DNA from: Bacillota bacterium
GTDB taxonomy: Bacteria; Bacillota; UBA5301; JAMCQP01
Length of the DNA stretch: 64,000 nt
Reading direction: 5' to 3'
Assembly: GCA_023381695.1 (NCBI GenBank)
Contig: JAMCQP010000083.1
Location: 69,165-133,164 of the forward strand
The notes beneath the pieces were generated by a model. The model was given only the letters and a program-made list of their open reading frames with translations, was not told where the DNA came from and searched no databases. Both the position numbers and the translations under genes were made by a program. Shown here piece by piece: positions 42,388 through 51,883 of this stretch; positions within the stretch are counted from its first letter, which is position 1, and every line of letters starts with the position of its first letter.

Positions 42388-42447
42388 GAGTGATCTTCCT
42401 CCTTGATTAGGCGGCTTGAGTTTCTTTATCAGGTCATGGCCCTTTAC

Positions 42448-43653
42448 TTACCGGGCCCAGGTCTCTTTGAGCACGCGCAGGACGTTCAGTCCCAAGACTT
42501 TGGCGATGTCCTCGCGGCTATAGCCGTGCTTGACCAGCCAGCGGATCACGTTGGGGAATACTTCGGCCGGGTTCTCCAGGCCTTTCACGTACTCAACCTC
42601 CTCGAATTGCTCGCCCTTATGGGTCTCGGAGATGGAAAGCTGGCTAGCGAAAGCATGGTGCAGCCCCACGTGATCGCCGAAAAGGGTGTCGGGCCCGAAG
42701 GCCGCGTGATCGATGCCGACCAGATTGGCCACGTATTCAAAGTGCTCCATGAAAGACTCGATGGAATGTTCCTTATGTTTCTGGGTCAAAGTGGTGTGCG
42801 GCGCGGCCTCAATGCCGATCACGCCGCCCTTTTCGGCGCAGGCCTTGAGTACCCAGTCCGGTTTCATCCGGTTAGTGTTCCAAAGGGCCTGCGCACCGGA
42901 ATGAGTAATAAAGACCGGTTTTTCGCTGACTTCGATGGTGTCGTGGGTGGTCTGATCGCCGCAGTGGGCGGTGTCGATGGTCATCCCTAGCTTGTTCATT
43001 CGGCGGACCACTTGTTGGCCGAATTTGGTCAGGCCCCCGTCTTTGGCCTCGCGCAGGCCGGAGCCCAGGGCGTTGGACTCCGAATAGGTGATGCCCATGC
43101 ACCGGATCCCCAGGCCATAAAGGACGTCGACCCGGTCGATTTCGTTTTCGATGGCAGTTGCGGCTTCCAGGGTGGCCACCAGCGCGACCTTGCCTTCTTT
43201 CTTTGCTCTCAGCAGGTCGTCAAAGGTCTCCGCCCGGTAGATCATTTCCTGGTGGGCAAAATCTGAAAACCGGATGCCGATATCGTGGATGATATCGGTC
43301 CATTTCCACCCTGCCCGAGAGGTGATCATGGCCGTCCCGTCCATGAAGTTTTCGAAAATGATATCGATGCCCGAAACGCTGAGCCCTTCATACCCGGTCC
43401 AGTTGCGCCCGTGGCGTTGATAGTCGAAGATTTGGGTCACGTCTTCGGGAGTGACAAACAGGTGATCATGCAGGGAAATCACGATGTTTTCTTCGAGCAA
43501 TCGCTGGGCTTCCTCTTCCTGCTCCGGAGTCACAGGAACGATGTAGGGCTCCACCCGCCCAATCTCTTTGGCCAGTTTAAATGGTTTGTAGTCGGCTCCG
43601 GGTTCCAGGTATTGGAATGAGTTATATCCATCATAGGTTTTTTTCTGACGCAT
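42448..43653 (-). CDS. Membrane dipeptidase family (M19) hydrolase
   Basis: A 401-aa zinc dipeptidase-like protein. The first metal motif is 'SLHDHLF' (HxD), the bridging Glu is in 'ATLEAATAIEN', and His residues appear in 'TIDTAHCGDQTT' and 'VFITHSGAQAL', with Asp in 'GIDHAAFGPD'. M19 enzymes split dipeptides, including some with D-residues. No signal peptide is present, so it is probably cytosolic. The ATG at 43653 follows AAGGAGG at a good distance; the track start is seven codons earlier. It heads the set dipeptidase-oppA-oppB-oppC. Confidence 0.9.
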   Translation of the reverse strand: MRQKKTYDGYNSFQYLEPGADYKPFKLAKEIGRVEPYIVPVTPEQEEEAQRLLEENIVISLHDHLFVTPEDVTQIFDYQRHGRNWTGYEGLSVSGIDIIFENFMDGTAMITSRAGWKWTDIIHDIGIRFSDFAHQEMIYRAETFDDLLRAKKEGKVALVATLEAATAIENEIDRVDVLYGLGIRCMGITYSESNALGSGLREAKDGGLTKFGQQVVRRMNKLGMTIDTAHCGDQTTHDTIEVSEKPVFITHSGAQALWNTNRMKPDWVLKACAEKGGVIGIEAAPHTTLTQKHKEHSIESFMEHFEYVANLVGIDHAAFGPDTLFGDHVGLHHAFASQLSISETHKGEQFEEVEYVKGLENPAEVFPNVIRWLVKHGYSREDIAKVLGLNVLRVLKETWAR

Positions 43654-43757
43654 TGATGCAGCCTCCTTGTTCAAATCACGTTTGGATTTATAATCAGGTT
43701 CGCCCGGAATTCAGCAGATCCCACCTGGATCAGCTCCCGGGGCTGGGTGTTCTTTCA

Positions 43758-44246
43758 TCACGATGCTCCTTTGGCCTGGGCTTCTTCCTCAACCGGCAGC
43801 CCCCAGTCATAGGACTGCTTCAAGAGCCGAAGAAGTAAAGAAGTGCGAGTTTCCAAAATCCCCTGTACCTTGGGCAATTCATCCAGCAGGAATCGCGACA
43901 GCTCTTCGTTATTGGCCCAGTAACCTTCGATGACCAGGTCATTGTCCCCGGTGGTTAAGGCTGCGTAACGCACCTCCTTTAGCCGGCAAACCGCCTCAGC
44001 CACCTCGAGCACCCGACCCCGGTCCACTTTGAGGCCGATAATGGCCGGGCTGTTGAAGCCAATGGCTTGCGGATTGGCCACCGCTGCCACCTTGATAATC
44101 CCTTCGCCGAATAATCGGGCCAGTTTCCGCCGGACCGTTCCCTCCGTCACCCCGATGGCCTGGGCGATGTCGACGATGGACATCCGGCCATCTTTCTGGA
44201 GCAGGAGCAGGATCTGTCGTTCATGCTTGTCCAGTGATACTGCCAT
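43758..44246 (-). CDS. Lrp/AsnC family transcriptional regulator
   Basis: A 162-aa protein with an N-terminal helix-turn-helix ('LDKHERQILLLLQKDGRMSIVDIAQAIGVTEGTVRRKLARL') and a C-terminal RAM ligand-binding domain. It should sense amino acids. The ATG at 44246 follows AAGGGGGGG; the track ORF adds 59 residues of no family likeness. It lies within the peptide-use genes in the same direction and probably controls them. Confidence 0.9.
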   Translation of the reverse strand: MAVSLDKHERQILLLLQKDGRMSIVDIAQAIGVTEGTVRRKLARLFGEGIIKVAAVANPQAIGFNSPAIIGLKVDRGRVLEVAEAVCRLKEVRYAALTTGDNDLVIEGYWANNEELSRFLLDELPKVQGILETRTSLLLRLLKQSYDWGLPVEEEAQAKGAS

Positions 44247-44328
44247 TTTGATACCCCCCCTTTTTATGACCCGTTGGCTTCCAGCACAGGCCTTATGCCA
44301 CGGTCCTTGGCAGCCCCAGTAACCGACA

Positions 44329-45171
44329 CTACAGGCCGTTTTCAGACAGGAACTTGCGCACCTCCGCTTCCCAAAGCTCCATTTCCTCGATCTGGGGCGA
44401 ATGGCCGCTGTTTTCGAAGACAACCAGCCTGGCCTTGGGATAAAGACAGGCCATCTCCTCGGCTGCCTTAAGCGGAATGATCCAATCGTGACGGCCGTGG
44501 GTGATCAGCACCGGCACCTTAATTTCGTGGAGCCTCGGTTTCAGGTCGAAATTGGGCAGGTTGTAGCTGAAAGCATAATTGTGGGTGGCGTGGTGCCACC
44601 GGATGGTCTTCAATCGCTCAACATCTTTGACCGGATCCCAGTTGACGTTATATAGCGGCTGGATCTCCGCATAGCAGTCGCGCATGTCCTCATCCGAGAG
44701 ACACTTGCCGTCCATGATCCTCCGGAACCTGGCATAATCCAGCTTGCCCTTCACCCGCGGGCTGGCCAGGGCGTTGGCCTCGGCCTCCTTGGCGTGGGTG
44801 TGATCCGCGGCGGTATCGCGCAGCATTACGGCCACGACGTTCTTGGGATAGGCTAGCTCATACTCCTGGCTGAGGTAACCACCGTACGAGCCGCCGGCGA
44901 CGATGACCTTGCCCAGATTCAGGCGCCGGCGCAAGGCCTCTGCGTCCTCCACCCACTGTCTATGGGTGAACGGGGGATTGAGCCCCGACTGGCCGCTGCC
45001 CCGCTGATCCTGGACGATCACCCGGTACTTGTCGGCCAAGCGGCCCCAGGAAGCCTTGGGCTCCTGGTGGCTACCCATGCCGGGAGCACCGTGAAAGCAC
45101 AGGATGGCCTGCCGGTTCCCGGTTCCCAATTCCTCGTAGTATAACTGGTTGCCATTTATTCCCACAAACAT
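44329..45171 (-). CDS. Alpha/beta hydrolase, proline iminopeptidase-like (S33)
   Basis: A 280-aa protein with the oxyanion-hole motif 'HGAPGMG', 'QDQRGSGQS' and the nucleophile elbow 'GGSYGG'. The acid is in 'GRHDWIIP' and the base in 'NSGHSPQ'. S33 peptidases remove N-terminal proline from short peptides. The setting among peptidases supports that, but other small esters or amides are possible. CGGAGG precedes the ATG. Confidence 0.88.
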   Translation of the reverse strand: MFVGINGNQLYYEELGTGNRQAILCFHGAPGMGSHQEPKASWGRLADKYRVIVQDQRGSGQSGLNPPFTHRQWVEDAEALRRRLNLGKVIVAGGSYGGYLSQEYELAYPKNVVAVMLRDTAADHTHAKEAEANALASPRVKGKLDYARFRRIMDGKCLSDEDMRDCYAEIQPLYNVNWDPVKDVERLKTIRWHHATHNYAFSYNLPNFDLKPRLHEIKVPVLITHGRHDWIIPLKAAEEMACLYPKARLVVFENSGHSPQIEEMELWEAEVRKFLSENGL

Positions 45172-45237
45172 TGGCGATCCCTCCGAGGTTCAACATCATG
45201 AGAGTTGATCCGGCCGGGCCGGCTCCCTCATGGCAAA

Positions 45238-46650
45238 TCAGCGTGAAGCGTTTTGACCAGCTGCCGCGGCAATCCTGGGATAGTTGTCCAGGAATTGGAC
45301 CATGGATTTTTCGAAGTCCAGAAGGCCTTGCACCGTGCAGTATTCGTCGCTGGAATGCTGGCGGGAACCATGTCCCAACCCTCCGGAGATGTAAGGAATG
45401 CCCAGGACCCGCTCGAAGATCCAATAGGGAGCGGAACCGGGATTCAGAGGCTGGACCTGGACCCGGCGGCCGAGCTGCTGGTACGTCTGCAACATGGCCT
45501 GGACCACCGGTTCCTCGATGGAAACCTTGGACCAGTGATACTTATTCAGCACTTTCATCTCAACATCGGAGAAACCGTGGTCATCCAGGTGCTTGCGGAT
45601 GGCTGCCACCACTGCGTCCGGCTCCATCCGGGGGACAAGCCGGACGTCCATCTTGGTCGAGGCCTGGTGCGGCACCAGCGTCTTGGTCTCCGGTCCGGTG
45701 TAACCGCCCCAGATGCCGTCGATGTTCAGCGTTGGCTGGGAAAAAAGCTTCTCCCAGACGGCCACGCCTTGGCCAGGCCACTTTAACCGCTTGACGTCGT
45801 AAGCATCCAGAAAATCCCGCTCGTTATAGAGATCAGCGCAGTCGGCCATGGCCTGGCGATCCGATTTGGACAGATCAATGGCGCCATCGGCCAGGCCCTG
45901 AACCAGGATCCGGTCGCCGGGTCCGACCATGGTCGCGAGCGCCTGCACCAACCGCCAGACCGGGTTGTGAACCCACCCGGCGAAACAACCATGAATGCCC
46001 CGCGAACGCGGCCCGCCCCACTCTCCGCCTCGGGCCGTGAGTTCGAAGTAGAGTAGACCTTTGGTGCCCAACCACATAAAGGTTTGCAACCCTTCATCCT
46101 GCGCGAAAAACGGGAAGATGGCCGCCTCGGCGCCTGCGAACAGATGCTTGTGGGTCGGCACGAATTCGTTGAAGTGTCGCGAACCCATCTCTTCCTCGCC
46201 CTCGACGATAAAGATCAGGTTGACCGGCAGTTTGCCCCGCACCGCCTTGTAAGCCTTGAGGGCCCGGAAAAAGGCAGCGGTGGGGCCTTTAGTGTTGACG
46301 GCGCCGCGGGCGACGATGCTCGACCCGTATTTTGGCAGGTCCACGATCTCGGCCGCGAACGGGTCCACCGACCAGCCCGGTTCATCGGCGGGCATAACGT
46401 CGTACATGCTATAGTAGAGTAAAGTTCGATCGGCGCCTTCATCCAACCGGCCGTAGACCAGCGGGTGCCCCGGGGTGGGGATGATCTGGGCCGCTCCGCC
46501 CAGGTCGGCGATCATGGAACGGACCAGTTCCGCCGTCTCGGCGATCCCCTGGCTGGTGTAACTGATCGACGGCTGGCGCAAGAAGGTTCGCACCGCCTCC
46601 AGATCAGCCGAGAAGTTCTTTTCGAGATAACTGAACACATCGTCCATCAT
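45238..46650 (-). CDS. M20 family peptidase-like protein with altered metal ligands
   Basis: A 470-aa M20/ArgE-type protein. The catalytic Glu pair ('VEGEEEMGS') and the late His ('QHSSDEY') are kept. The first metal motif, normally HxD in 'GHYDV', reads 'YSMYDVMP' with Met near residue 82. The bridging Asp site, normally 'RGAxDDKG', reads 'RGAVNTKG' with Asn near 119. It may use a different metal arrangement, belong to a diverged subgroup, or be non-catalytic. The ATG at 46650 follows AGGTGG. It sits between the M24 and S33 genes. Confidence 0.85.
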   Translation of the reverse strand: MMDDVFSYLEKNFSADLEAVRTFLRQPSISYTSQGIAETAELVRSMIADLGGAAQIIPTPGHPLVYGRLDEGADRTLLYYSMYDVMPADEPGWSVDPFAAEIVDLPKYGSSIVARGAVNTKGPTAAFFRALKAYKAVRGKLPVNLIFIVEGEEEMGSRHFNEFVPTHKHLFAGAEAAIFPFFAQDEGLQTFMWLGTKGLLYFELTARGGEWGGPRSRGIHGCFAGWVHNPVWRLVQALATMVGPGDRILVQGLADGAIDLSKSDRQAMADCADLYNERDFLDAYDVKRLKWPGQGVAVWEKLFSQPTLNIDGIWGGYTGPETKTLVPHQASTKMDVRLVPRMEPDAVVAAIRKHLDDHGFSDVEMKVLNKYHWSKVSIEEPVVQAMLQTYQQLGRRVQVQPLNPGSAPYWIFERVLGIPYISGGLGHGSRQHSSDEYCTVQGLLDFEKSMVQFLDNYPRIAAAAGQNASR

Positions 46651-46719
46651 GTTTACAACCACCTTGTGATCTGGCGGTTGCCGTCCCGCCGGGAGGTAGC
46701 GCCATGATCTAAAAATCGT

Positions 46720-47883
46720 CTATATTGGGATTGTCACCGATGCCAGGTCGCGAGGGAACCTGGTCAGGCGTTCCGAACCGGCGGCGGTGATCAGGACCGT
46801 GTCCGAAATCCGATAACCGCCCTGGTTCGGGACGTAAATGCCTGGTTCGCTGGAAACCACCATCCCCGGCCTGAGCACCGTGGCGTCACCATCCTCGATC
46901 CACGGTGGTTCGTGGTTTTGGATCCCGATGCCGTGCCCCTGGCGGTGCTTGATGTACTTCCCCAGACCGGCTTCCCGGATACTGCTCAGGCATTTCTTAT
47001 TGACGTCGCAGCAGAGGGCTCCGGGCACCAGGGCCTGGGTGCCGATCTCCTGGGCTGCTCTGGCGGCCTCATACCGCTTGCGCTGCTCCGGGGTTGGCTC
47101 GCCGAGAATGAAGGTCCGTTCGCTTTCGGCGAAATAGCCCCCAACGGCGCAACCGACGCTCAGGATCAGGTTCTCGTCGGGAGCGACGCGCCGGGGGGAG
47201 GGGAGCCCGTGGGGAAAAGCCGAGCGTGGCCCGGAACACACCAGGGCGCCGGCCAACATGGACACAACCACCACCGGGTTCAGTTCAGCCTGCATCTTGC
47301 GGATTACGCCGCTGGCCATGGCCTGCTCGATCTCAATTTCCGAGGGACGCCCACCTGAACGGATCAGGCGCAGGCCTTCCTCCAGCATCCAATCCGAATA
47401 AAAGGCAGCTTTGCGGTGTAGCTCGATCTCCTCGGGGTCTTTGACCAGCCGCAAGTTGGCGATGATGTCGCCGGCCTCAACCCACGCAACTCCGGGCATG
47501 GCTTCGCCCAAACGCTGGTGGGCACTCACGCCAAGGCTTCCCTCAAAACCCAGGCGGGCGGCGCTGAACCCCTGGGCGGCCAGACGTTCTCCCATCCACT
47601 GGATTGGGTGGATGACGCCCGGAAACTCAAAGTAGACCTCGACCTCGGGAGCCCAGGCTCCCTCGTGGACGTACTCTTCCTCCAACTTGGGCACGAACAG
47701 GATCGGGTTACCTTTCTGGGGAACGTAGAGCCCCACTGGCCGTTCCGTGGGGGTGTGGAAGAACCCGACCAAATAGTAGATCTGGTGGTGATTCAGGATC
47801 AAGAGACCATCCAGCTCCCGGCGGGCTAGAGTTTCCTGGGCCGCCGCCACCTTGCGCCTGTAAAAGGCTTCACCCAAACGCAT
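46720..47883 (-). CDS. M24 family Xaa-Pro peptidase-like protein with altered metal ligands
   Basis: A 387-aa protein with a creatinase-type N domain and a pita-bread C domain. The His motif 'HRQGHGIGIQNHEPP' and first Glu 'SSEPGIYV' are kept. The two Asp ligands, usually in 'DxGA..GYxSDxTRT', read 'LSVGCAVGGYFAESERT' with Ser and Glu, and the last Glu ('RIEDTV') reads 'RISDTV'. M24 subgroups with such changes exist. Hydrolysis of Xaa-Pro peptides is therefore only a family-level guess. AAGGTG precedes the ATG. Confidence 0.85.
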   Translation of the reverse strand: MRLGEAFYRRKVAAAQETLARRELDGLLILNHHQIYYLVGFFHTPTERPVGLYVPQKGNPILFVPKLEEEYVHEGAWAPEVEVYFEFPGVIHPIQWMGERLAAQGFSAARLGFEGSLGVSAHQRLGEAMPGVAWVEAGDIIANLRLVKDPEEIELHRKAAFYSDWMLEEGLRLIRSGGRPSEIEIEQAMASGVIRKMQAELNPVVVVSMLAGALVCSGPRSAFPHGLPSPRRVAPDENLILSVGCAVGGYFAESERTFILGEPTPEQRKRYEAARAAQEIGTQALVPGALCCDVNKKCLSSIREAGLGKYIKHRQGHGIGIQNHEPPWIEDGDATVLRPGMVVSSEPGIYVPNQGGYRISDTVLITAAGSERLTRFPRDLASVTIPI

Positions 47884-47899
47884 TTCATGATCACCTTCT

Positions 47900-48832
47900 T
47901 CACCGGCGTTTCAGCCGCGGGTTCACGATCTCGTTCAGAGCCGTACCCACGAACGTCACCGAGATCACCAGGAGAAAAATCGCCAGACTCGGGAAGAACG
48001 CCCACCACCAGGCGGTGACAAAAGCACCGTTTCGCTGGGCGTTCTGAAGGATGCGGCCCCATGACCATTGGAGCGGGTCCCCCAGGCCCAGGAAGCTGAG
48101 GCCGGCCTCAGATAGCACGGCCCGCGAGATAGTAAGAAAAGCGTTGACTACCAGAGTCGGCACCGCGTTAGGCAACAGGTGGCGCCAGAGAATGTGGGCG
48201 TTACTGCTTCCCATGGCCACTGCCGCCTCAACGAAGGGTTGTTCGACCGTGGCCAGAGTGACGCCTCGCACCACGCGGGCAATCTGCGGCCAGGAGAAGA
48301 TCCCGATCACGATGGCCACGTTGAACAACGTCGACCCCATCACCGCTGCCATCAGGATCATGAGAGGCAATACCGGCAGACTGAGAAAGATGTCGGTCAG
48401 GCCCGTGAGTATTGCATCAATCCGGCCCTTGTAGAAGGCGCCAGCCAGGCCGATGGGTACGCCAATGCCAAGCGCCAGGCCAGTGGCCAGGATACCGACG
48501 TACATGGTGACCCGGGAGCCCCAGACTACCTCGGCAAAGAGATCCAGGCCGAGGTCATCGGTACCAAACCAATGCTTTCCCGTCGGCGGGTTGACCAGTT
48601 CATCCGGCTGACCATAGCCCCTGGGAAAAGAGGTGATCGCGGGTGCCAGAATCGCCACGACGATGAAACTCAGGAGGATGACCAGGCCGAACATCGCCAG
48701 GGGATTTCTGCGGAACTGGCGCCAGTTCTTGGACCACTGCGAAACTGGGGGAGAAACCGCGGTGGCGCGAAGATCGGCGGTGCCACTCGGGTGCCAATCA
48801 TGGGGGATGGGTGCCGGAAAGTTGTTGGCCAT
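47900..48832 (-). CDS. Peptide ABC transporter permease, DppC type (second set)
   Basis: A 310-aa permease with the OppC_N segment ('FRRNPLAMFGLVILLSFIVVAILAPAI'), the motif 'HWFGTDDLGLDLFAEVVWGSRVTMYVG' and the EAA loop 'PFVEAAVAMGSSNAHILWRHLLPN'. It belongs to the second transporter set of this island, after dppB. The M24 gene follows in the same direction after 16 bases. Confidence 0.92.
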   Translation of the reverse strand: MANNFPAPIPHDWHPSGTADLRATAVSPPVSQWSKNWRQFRRNPLAMFGLVILLSFIVVAILAPAITSFPRGYGQPDELVNPPTGKHWFGTDDLGLDLFAEVVWGSRVTMYVGILATGLALGIGVPIGLAGAFYKGRIDAILTGLTDIFLSLPVLPLMILMAAVMGSTLFNVAIVIGIFSWPQIARVVRGVTLATVEQPFVEAAVAMGSSNAHILWRHLLPNAVPTLVVNAFLTISRAVLSEAGLSFLGLGDPLQWSWGRILQNAQRNGAFVTAWWWAFFPSLAIFLLVISVTFVGTALNEIVNPRLKRR

Positions 48833-48845
48833 TTCGGTTAACCTC

Positions 48846-49802
48846 TCACTCGTAACGAATTCTCGGATCCAGGAGCCCGTAAAACAGGTCGATCACGATG
48901 TTGGCGGTGATAACGGTTGTCGCCAGGAGGATGAAGGCCCCTTGAAGGACTGGATAGTCAAGCTGAAGCACTGAATCGTAAATCAAACGGCCAAGCCCCG
49001 GGTAAGCATAAACCGTTTCGGTGAGAACAGCACCACCCACCAGGTAACCGAGCTGCAGGCCCATCATCGTGATCGTGGGCAGGAAAGCGTTTTTCAGCGC
49101 GTGCTTATAGATGACCACTTTTCCCGTCAGCCCTTTCGAGCGAGCGGTCCGTATGAAGTCCTCCTGCAGGACATCGAGCATGCTGGTGCGCAAGAACAGC
49201 ACATATTGGGCCAGTTGGGTCAGAACCAGGGTGGCCACTGGCAAAACCAGGTGTTCCACCACACTGGCCACCATCTCCCATCCCCCGACATCGATCTCCT
49301 TGGCGCCGCCGATCGGGAAGAGATTCCACTTATATCCGAAGAAATAGAGCATGGTAATGGCCAGCCAGGGGATGAAAACCGAATTGCCAAAGACGGCGAA
49401 AGCGTTGATTGTCCGGTCAACCAGGCTTCCACGCCGCACCGCGGAAATTACCCCGAGCGGGATACCCAGCATGATGGTAATGAGGAAAGCACTACCCGTT
49501 AGCATCAGCGTCCAGGGCAGCCGTTCCATGACGATCCGGCTGATCGGCTGTAGCGATCTGAAGGAGATGCCGAGATTGCCAGTCGCCAGTTGCTTGAGGT
49601 AGAGCAAATACTGCACCGCGAGCGGCTTGTCCAGGCCAAAGTCTTTGAGTATGCTCTCCCGCAGTTCCTGGGTCATGTGCGGATCGGCCATGACATCGGC
49701 CGGATTCCCCGGCATGAGGCGCAAGATCAAAAACGTCAATGTTACTGATATTAGAACAGTCACGAAGCCGCGTCCGATGCGTTTCACGAGATATCTTGAC
49801 AT
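48846..49802 (-). CDS. Peptide ABC transporter permease, DppB type (second set)
   Basis: A 318-aa six-helix permease opening 'MSRYLVKRIGRGFVTVLISVTLTFLILRLMPGNPAD' with EAA loop 'DFIRTARSKGLTGKVVIYKHALKNAFLP'. The ATG at 49802 follows GGAGGA; the track start 17 codons earlier lies in an intercistronic hairpin. The pair DppB-DppC with the binding protein upstream makes a set that lacks its ATPases here. Confidence 0.92.
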   Translation of the reverse strand: MSRYLVKRIGRGFVTVLISVTLTFLILRLMPGNPADVMADPHMTQELRESILKDFGLDKPLAVQYLLYLKQLATGNLGISFRSLQPISRIVMERLPWTLMLTGSAFLITIMLGIPLGVISAVRRGSLVDRTINAFAVFGNSVFIPWLAITMLYFFGYKWNLFPIGGAKEIDVGGWEMVASVVEHLVLPVATLVLTQLAQYVLFLRTSMLDVLQEDFIRTARSKGLTGKVVIYKHALKNAFLPTITMMGLQLGYLVGGAVLTETVYAYPGLGRLIYDSVLQLDYPVLQGAFILLATTVITANIVIDLFYGLLDPRIRYE

Positions 49803-49823
49803 AAAAATCCTCCGTCCGGGAAA

Positions 49824-49856
49824 CCGTTGGGGATGCCAGCCTGACACCCCCAACGG
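49824..49856 (-). other. Hairpin between the second binding-protein gene and its permease
   Basis: In the minus transcript CCGTTGGGGGTG pairs with CATCCCCAACGG over twelve positions, one of them G-U, around a nine-base loop. There is no T-run. It probably protects the upstream binding-protein message and lets it be made in excess over the permeases. Confidence 0.7.
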
Positions 49857-49867
49857 CCTTTCATCAG

Positions 49868-51523
49868 CTATCTCTTAACCCGGTAGACGCCGACCAGCGA
49901 TTGCGGGTCGACAAAGCCGCGCAGATCGCTTGGGAATATCTTCCAACCAGCCCACTTGTCCGACATGGCCAGATTGTAAGTCTCAACCCACAGGGTGATG
50001 ACTGGAATCTGGTCGTGAAGGTATTCCTGGAGAGCGAATAGCTTCTTCTTCATGGTTTTGCTGTCCATGGCTCCCTGGGCTTCCTTGATCATGGCGTCCA
50101 GCTTGGGATCATTGATGCCGCTGTAGTTAATCCCGCCCTTCTGCCAGTTATCCGAGAGGAACAGGAGGCCGAGGTAATCGGCCGGTTCGTCCATGACCCC
50201 CCACTTGCCGGCGTAGATGTCGAAGTCAAGCGCCTTGGCCCTGGCCAGGTAGGTGTTGCGCTCCATCCCCTGGAGATCGATCTTGACGCCGATCTTGGCC
50301 AGGTCGTCAGCAATCATCTTCACGGCCTTGGCCATCGGGTCGAAACCCTGGTCGTAGATCAGGGTAAACTCCAGTTTGCCGTTGGGGCCAACCCGTACAC
50401 CGCCCTGATCCTTGTAACCGGCTTTCTCAAGTTGTTTCCTGGCCGCTTCAAGATTGAAGGCATAGTCCTTGACGTTTGGGTTGTAGCAACCGCCTAATAC
50501 CGGTGAGACCGGAGTGGGGATGTCCAAGCTGTTGCCCCGAAGCACGATGTTCTTGATCGCTTCCTTGTTGACCGCCTGGGCGATGGCCTGGCGGACTGCT
50601 TTATTGGCCAGCGCTTTGGCGTTCGGGCGCTGGAAATTGAAGGTAAGGTGGCCGTAACCCAGGGACGCGGTCCGGCCAATCTTGATGCCGGGGGTGGCTT
50701 TCAGGTCGGCCACCGAGGCCGGCGGAATTGGATTGGCGATGGCGTCGATGTCGCCTTTCTTTAGCGCCAGGATCATGGTGTTCATATCCGGGTAGACACG
50801 AAACTGGATCTTATCGACGTAAGGCTTCTTATCCGGAGCCATCCAGGTCTTGCCCTGGGGTTCGAGTTCCCAGTACTGGCCTTTCTCGTACCTGGTCAGC
50901 TTGAAAGGACCGGCGCCGACCGGCTGATCATTGGTGAACTTCTTGTTTTCACCCACGGTCGACCAGATATGGGCTGGAACGACCTTGAGCCAGTAACCGA
51001 CAGTGGTCGCAAACACAGCGCTGGGTTTCTTCAGGTTGAAGGTAACGGTGGTGGCGTCCGGGGTATCAATGGAAACCGCGTCCTTCAACAGCGACGCGTT
51101 ATAGCCAATGGTTTCCTTCAGCGTCACTTCAGCCGTATACTTGACATCGGCCGAGGTAACCGGCTTGCCATCGTCCCACTTCATGTCGTCGCGGAGTTTG
51201 TAGGTAACGCTCCTGCCGTCGGGGCTGGTCTTCCACTCTTTAGCCAGATAACCGACCTTCTCGCCCTTCTCGTTGAAAGTGAGGAGACTCGGGTAGATCA
51301 GGTCGAGAATCCAGGAGGTGGTAATGCTGTTGGAGACCAGGACGTTCAGGGTGTCGGGATCGGTCATGGTGCCGATTTTGAGGGTGCCGCCGAACTTTGA
51401 GGTGGGCTCGTTGGAGTTCTGGCTCGAAGGCCTTTTTCCAGCACCATAAGCGGTCAGGGCCAGCGAGGCAATGAGTAGCAGGGCCGTCACCAGGACCAGA
51501 ATTCGACTCTTTTTGACAAGCAT
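49868..51523 (-). CDS. Peptide ABC transporter substrate-binding protein (second set)
   Basis: A 551-aa family 5 binding protein with a signal peptide ('ILVLVTALLLIASLALTAYGAG') and 'FGGTLKIGTMTDPDTLNVLVSNSITTSWILDLIYPSLLTFN', 'GYLAKEWKTSPDGRSVTYKLRDDMKWDDGKPVTSADV'. No lipobox Cys is evident. It is the first gene of a long leftward run through dppBC, M24, M20, S33, Lrp, M19 and oppABC. AAGGAGG precedes the ATG. Confidence 0.92.
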   Translation of the reverse strand: MLVKKSRILVLVTALLLIASLALTAYGAGKRPSSQNSNEPTSKFGGTLKIGTMTDPDTLNVLVSNSITTSWILDLIYPSLLTFNEKGEKVGYLAKEWKTSPDGRSVTYKLRDDMKWDDGKPVTSADVKYTAEVTLKETIGYNASLLKDAVSIDTPDATTVTFNLKKPSAVFATTVGYWLKVVPAHIWSTVGENKKFTNDQPVGAGPFKLTRYEKGQYWELEPQGKTWMAPDKKPYVDKIQFRVYPDMNTMILALKKGDIDAIANPIPPASVADLKATPGIKIGRTASLGYGHLTFNFQRPNAKALANKAVRQAIAQAVNKEAIKNIVLRGNSLDIPTPVSPVLGGCYNPNVKDYAFNLEAARKQLEKAGYKDQGGVRVGPNGKLEFTLIYDQGFDPMAKAVKMIADDLAKIGVKIDLQGMERNTYLARAKALDFDIYAGKWGVMDEPADYLGLLFLSDNWQKGGINYSGINDPKLDAMIKEAQGAMDSKTMKKKLFALQEYLHDQIPVITLWVETYNLAMSDKWAGWKIFPSDLRGFVDPQSLVGVYRVKR

Positions 51524-51883
51524 TGCTTTTTTCCTCCTTACATTGCGTTTGCTAAAATTGCGTTTGTTGAAGCCGGTGTCAGAAAATGCTTATACCCCAT
51601 ACCAAGCCATTTGTGTCATTCCAACACAGTATCTCTTTGAGGCTCGATTACGAAAAAGCGATAAGAACATATTCACCGTTTACGACAAAATACCTGCTTA
51701 TTATTGATGAAAATAGAAGATTTTTTACCGATATATAGTACCTTTTCGTTTTTAGCATGGGGCCGCTATTTAAACCACGCAGGCTAGAAGAAAAGGACAG
51801 CCAGCTTTCGCCAATTAATTTTGGCGGTTGCTGGCTGTCCTTTTCTTGTTGAGATTCTTTTTTCCGTGCCGTCCTCACCTGGT
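51524..51883 (-). other. Gene-free stretch before the second binding-protein gene
   Basis: About 360 bases, richer in A/T than its surroundings. It holds the chemoreceptor terminator at its far end and must hold the promoter for the leftward peptide unit, but I could not place a -35/-10 pair with confidence. The ten-base word ATTGCGTTTG occurs twice, 15 bases apart, at 51542 and 51557. Confidence 0.6.
51791..51844 (-). terminator. Long bidirectional-type terminator after the chemoreceptor gene
   Basis: AAAAGGACAGCCAGC pairs with GCTGGCTGTCCTTTT over 15 bases, with an inner CGCCAA/TTGGCG stem and a TTAATT loop. On the minus strand it lies 40 bases after the receptor stop and ends in TTTTCTTC. 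The plus strand also ends in TTTTCTTG, so it could block both directions. Confidence 0.9.
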
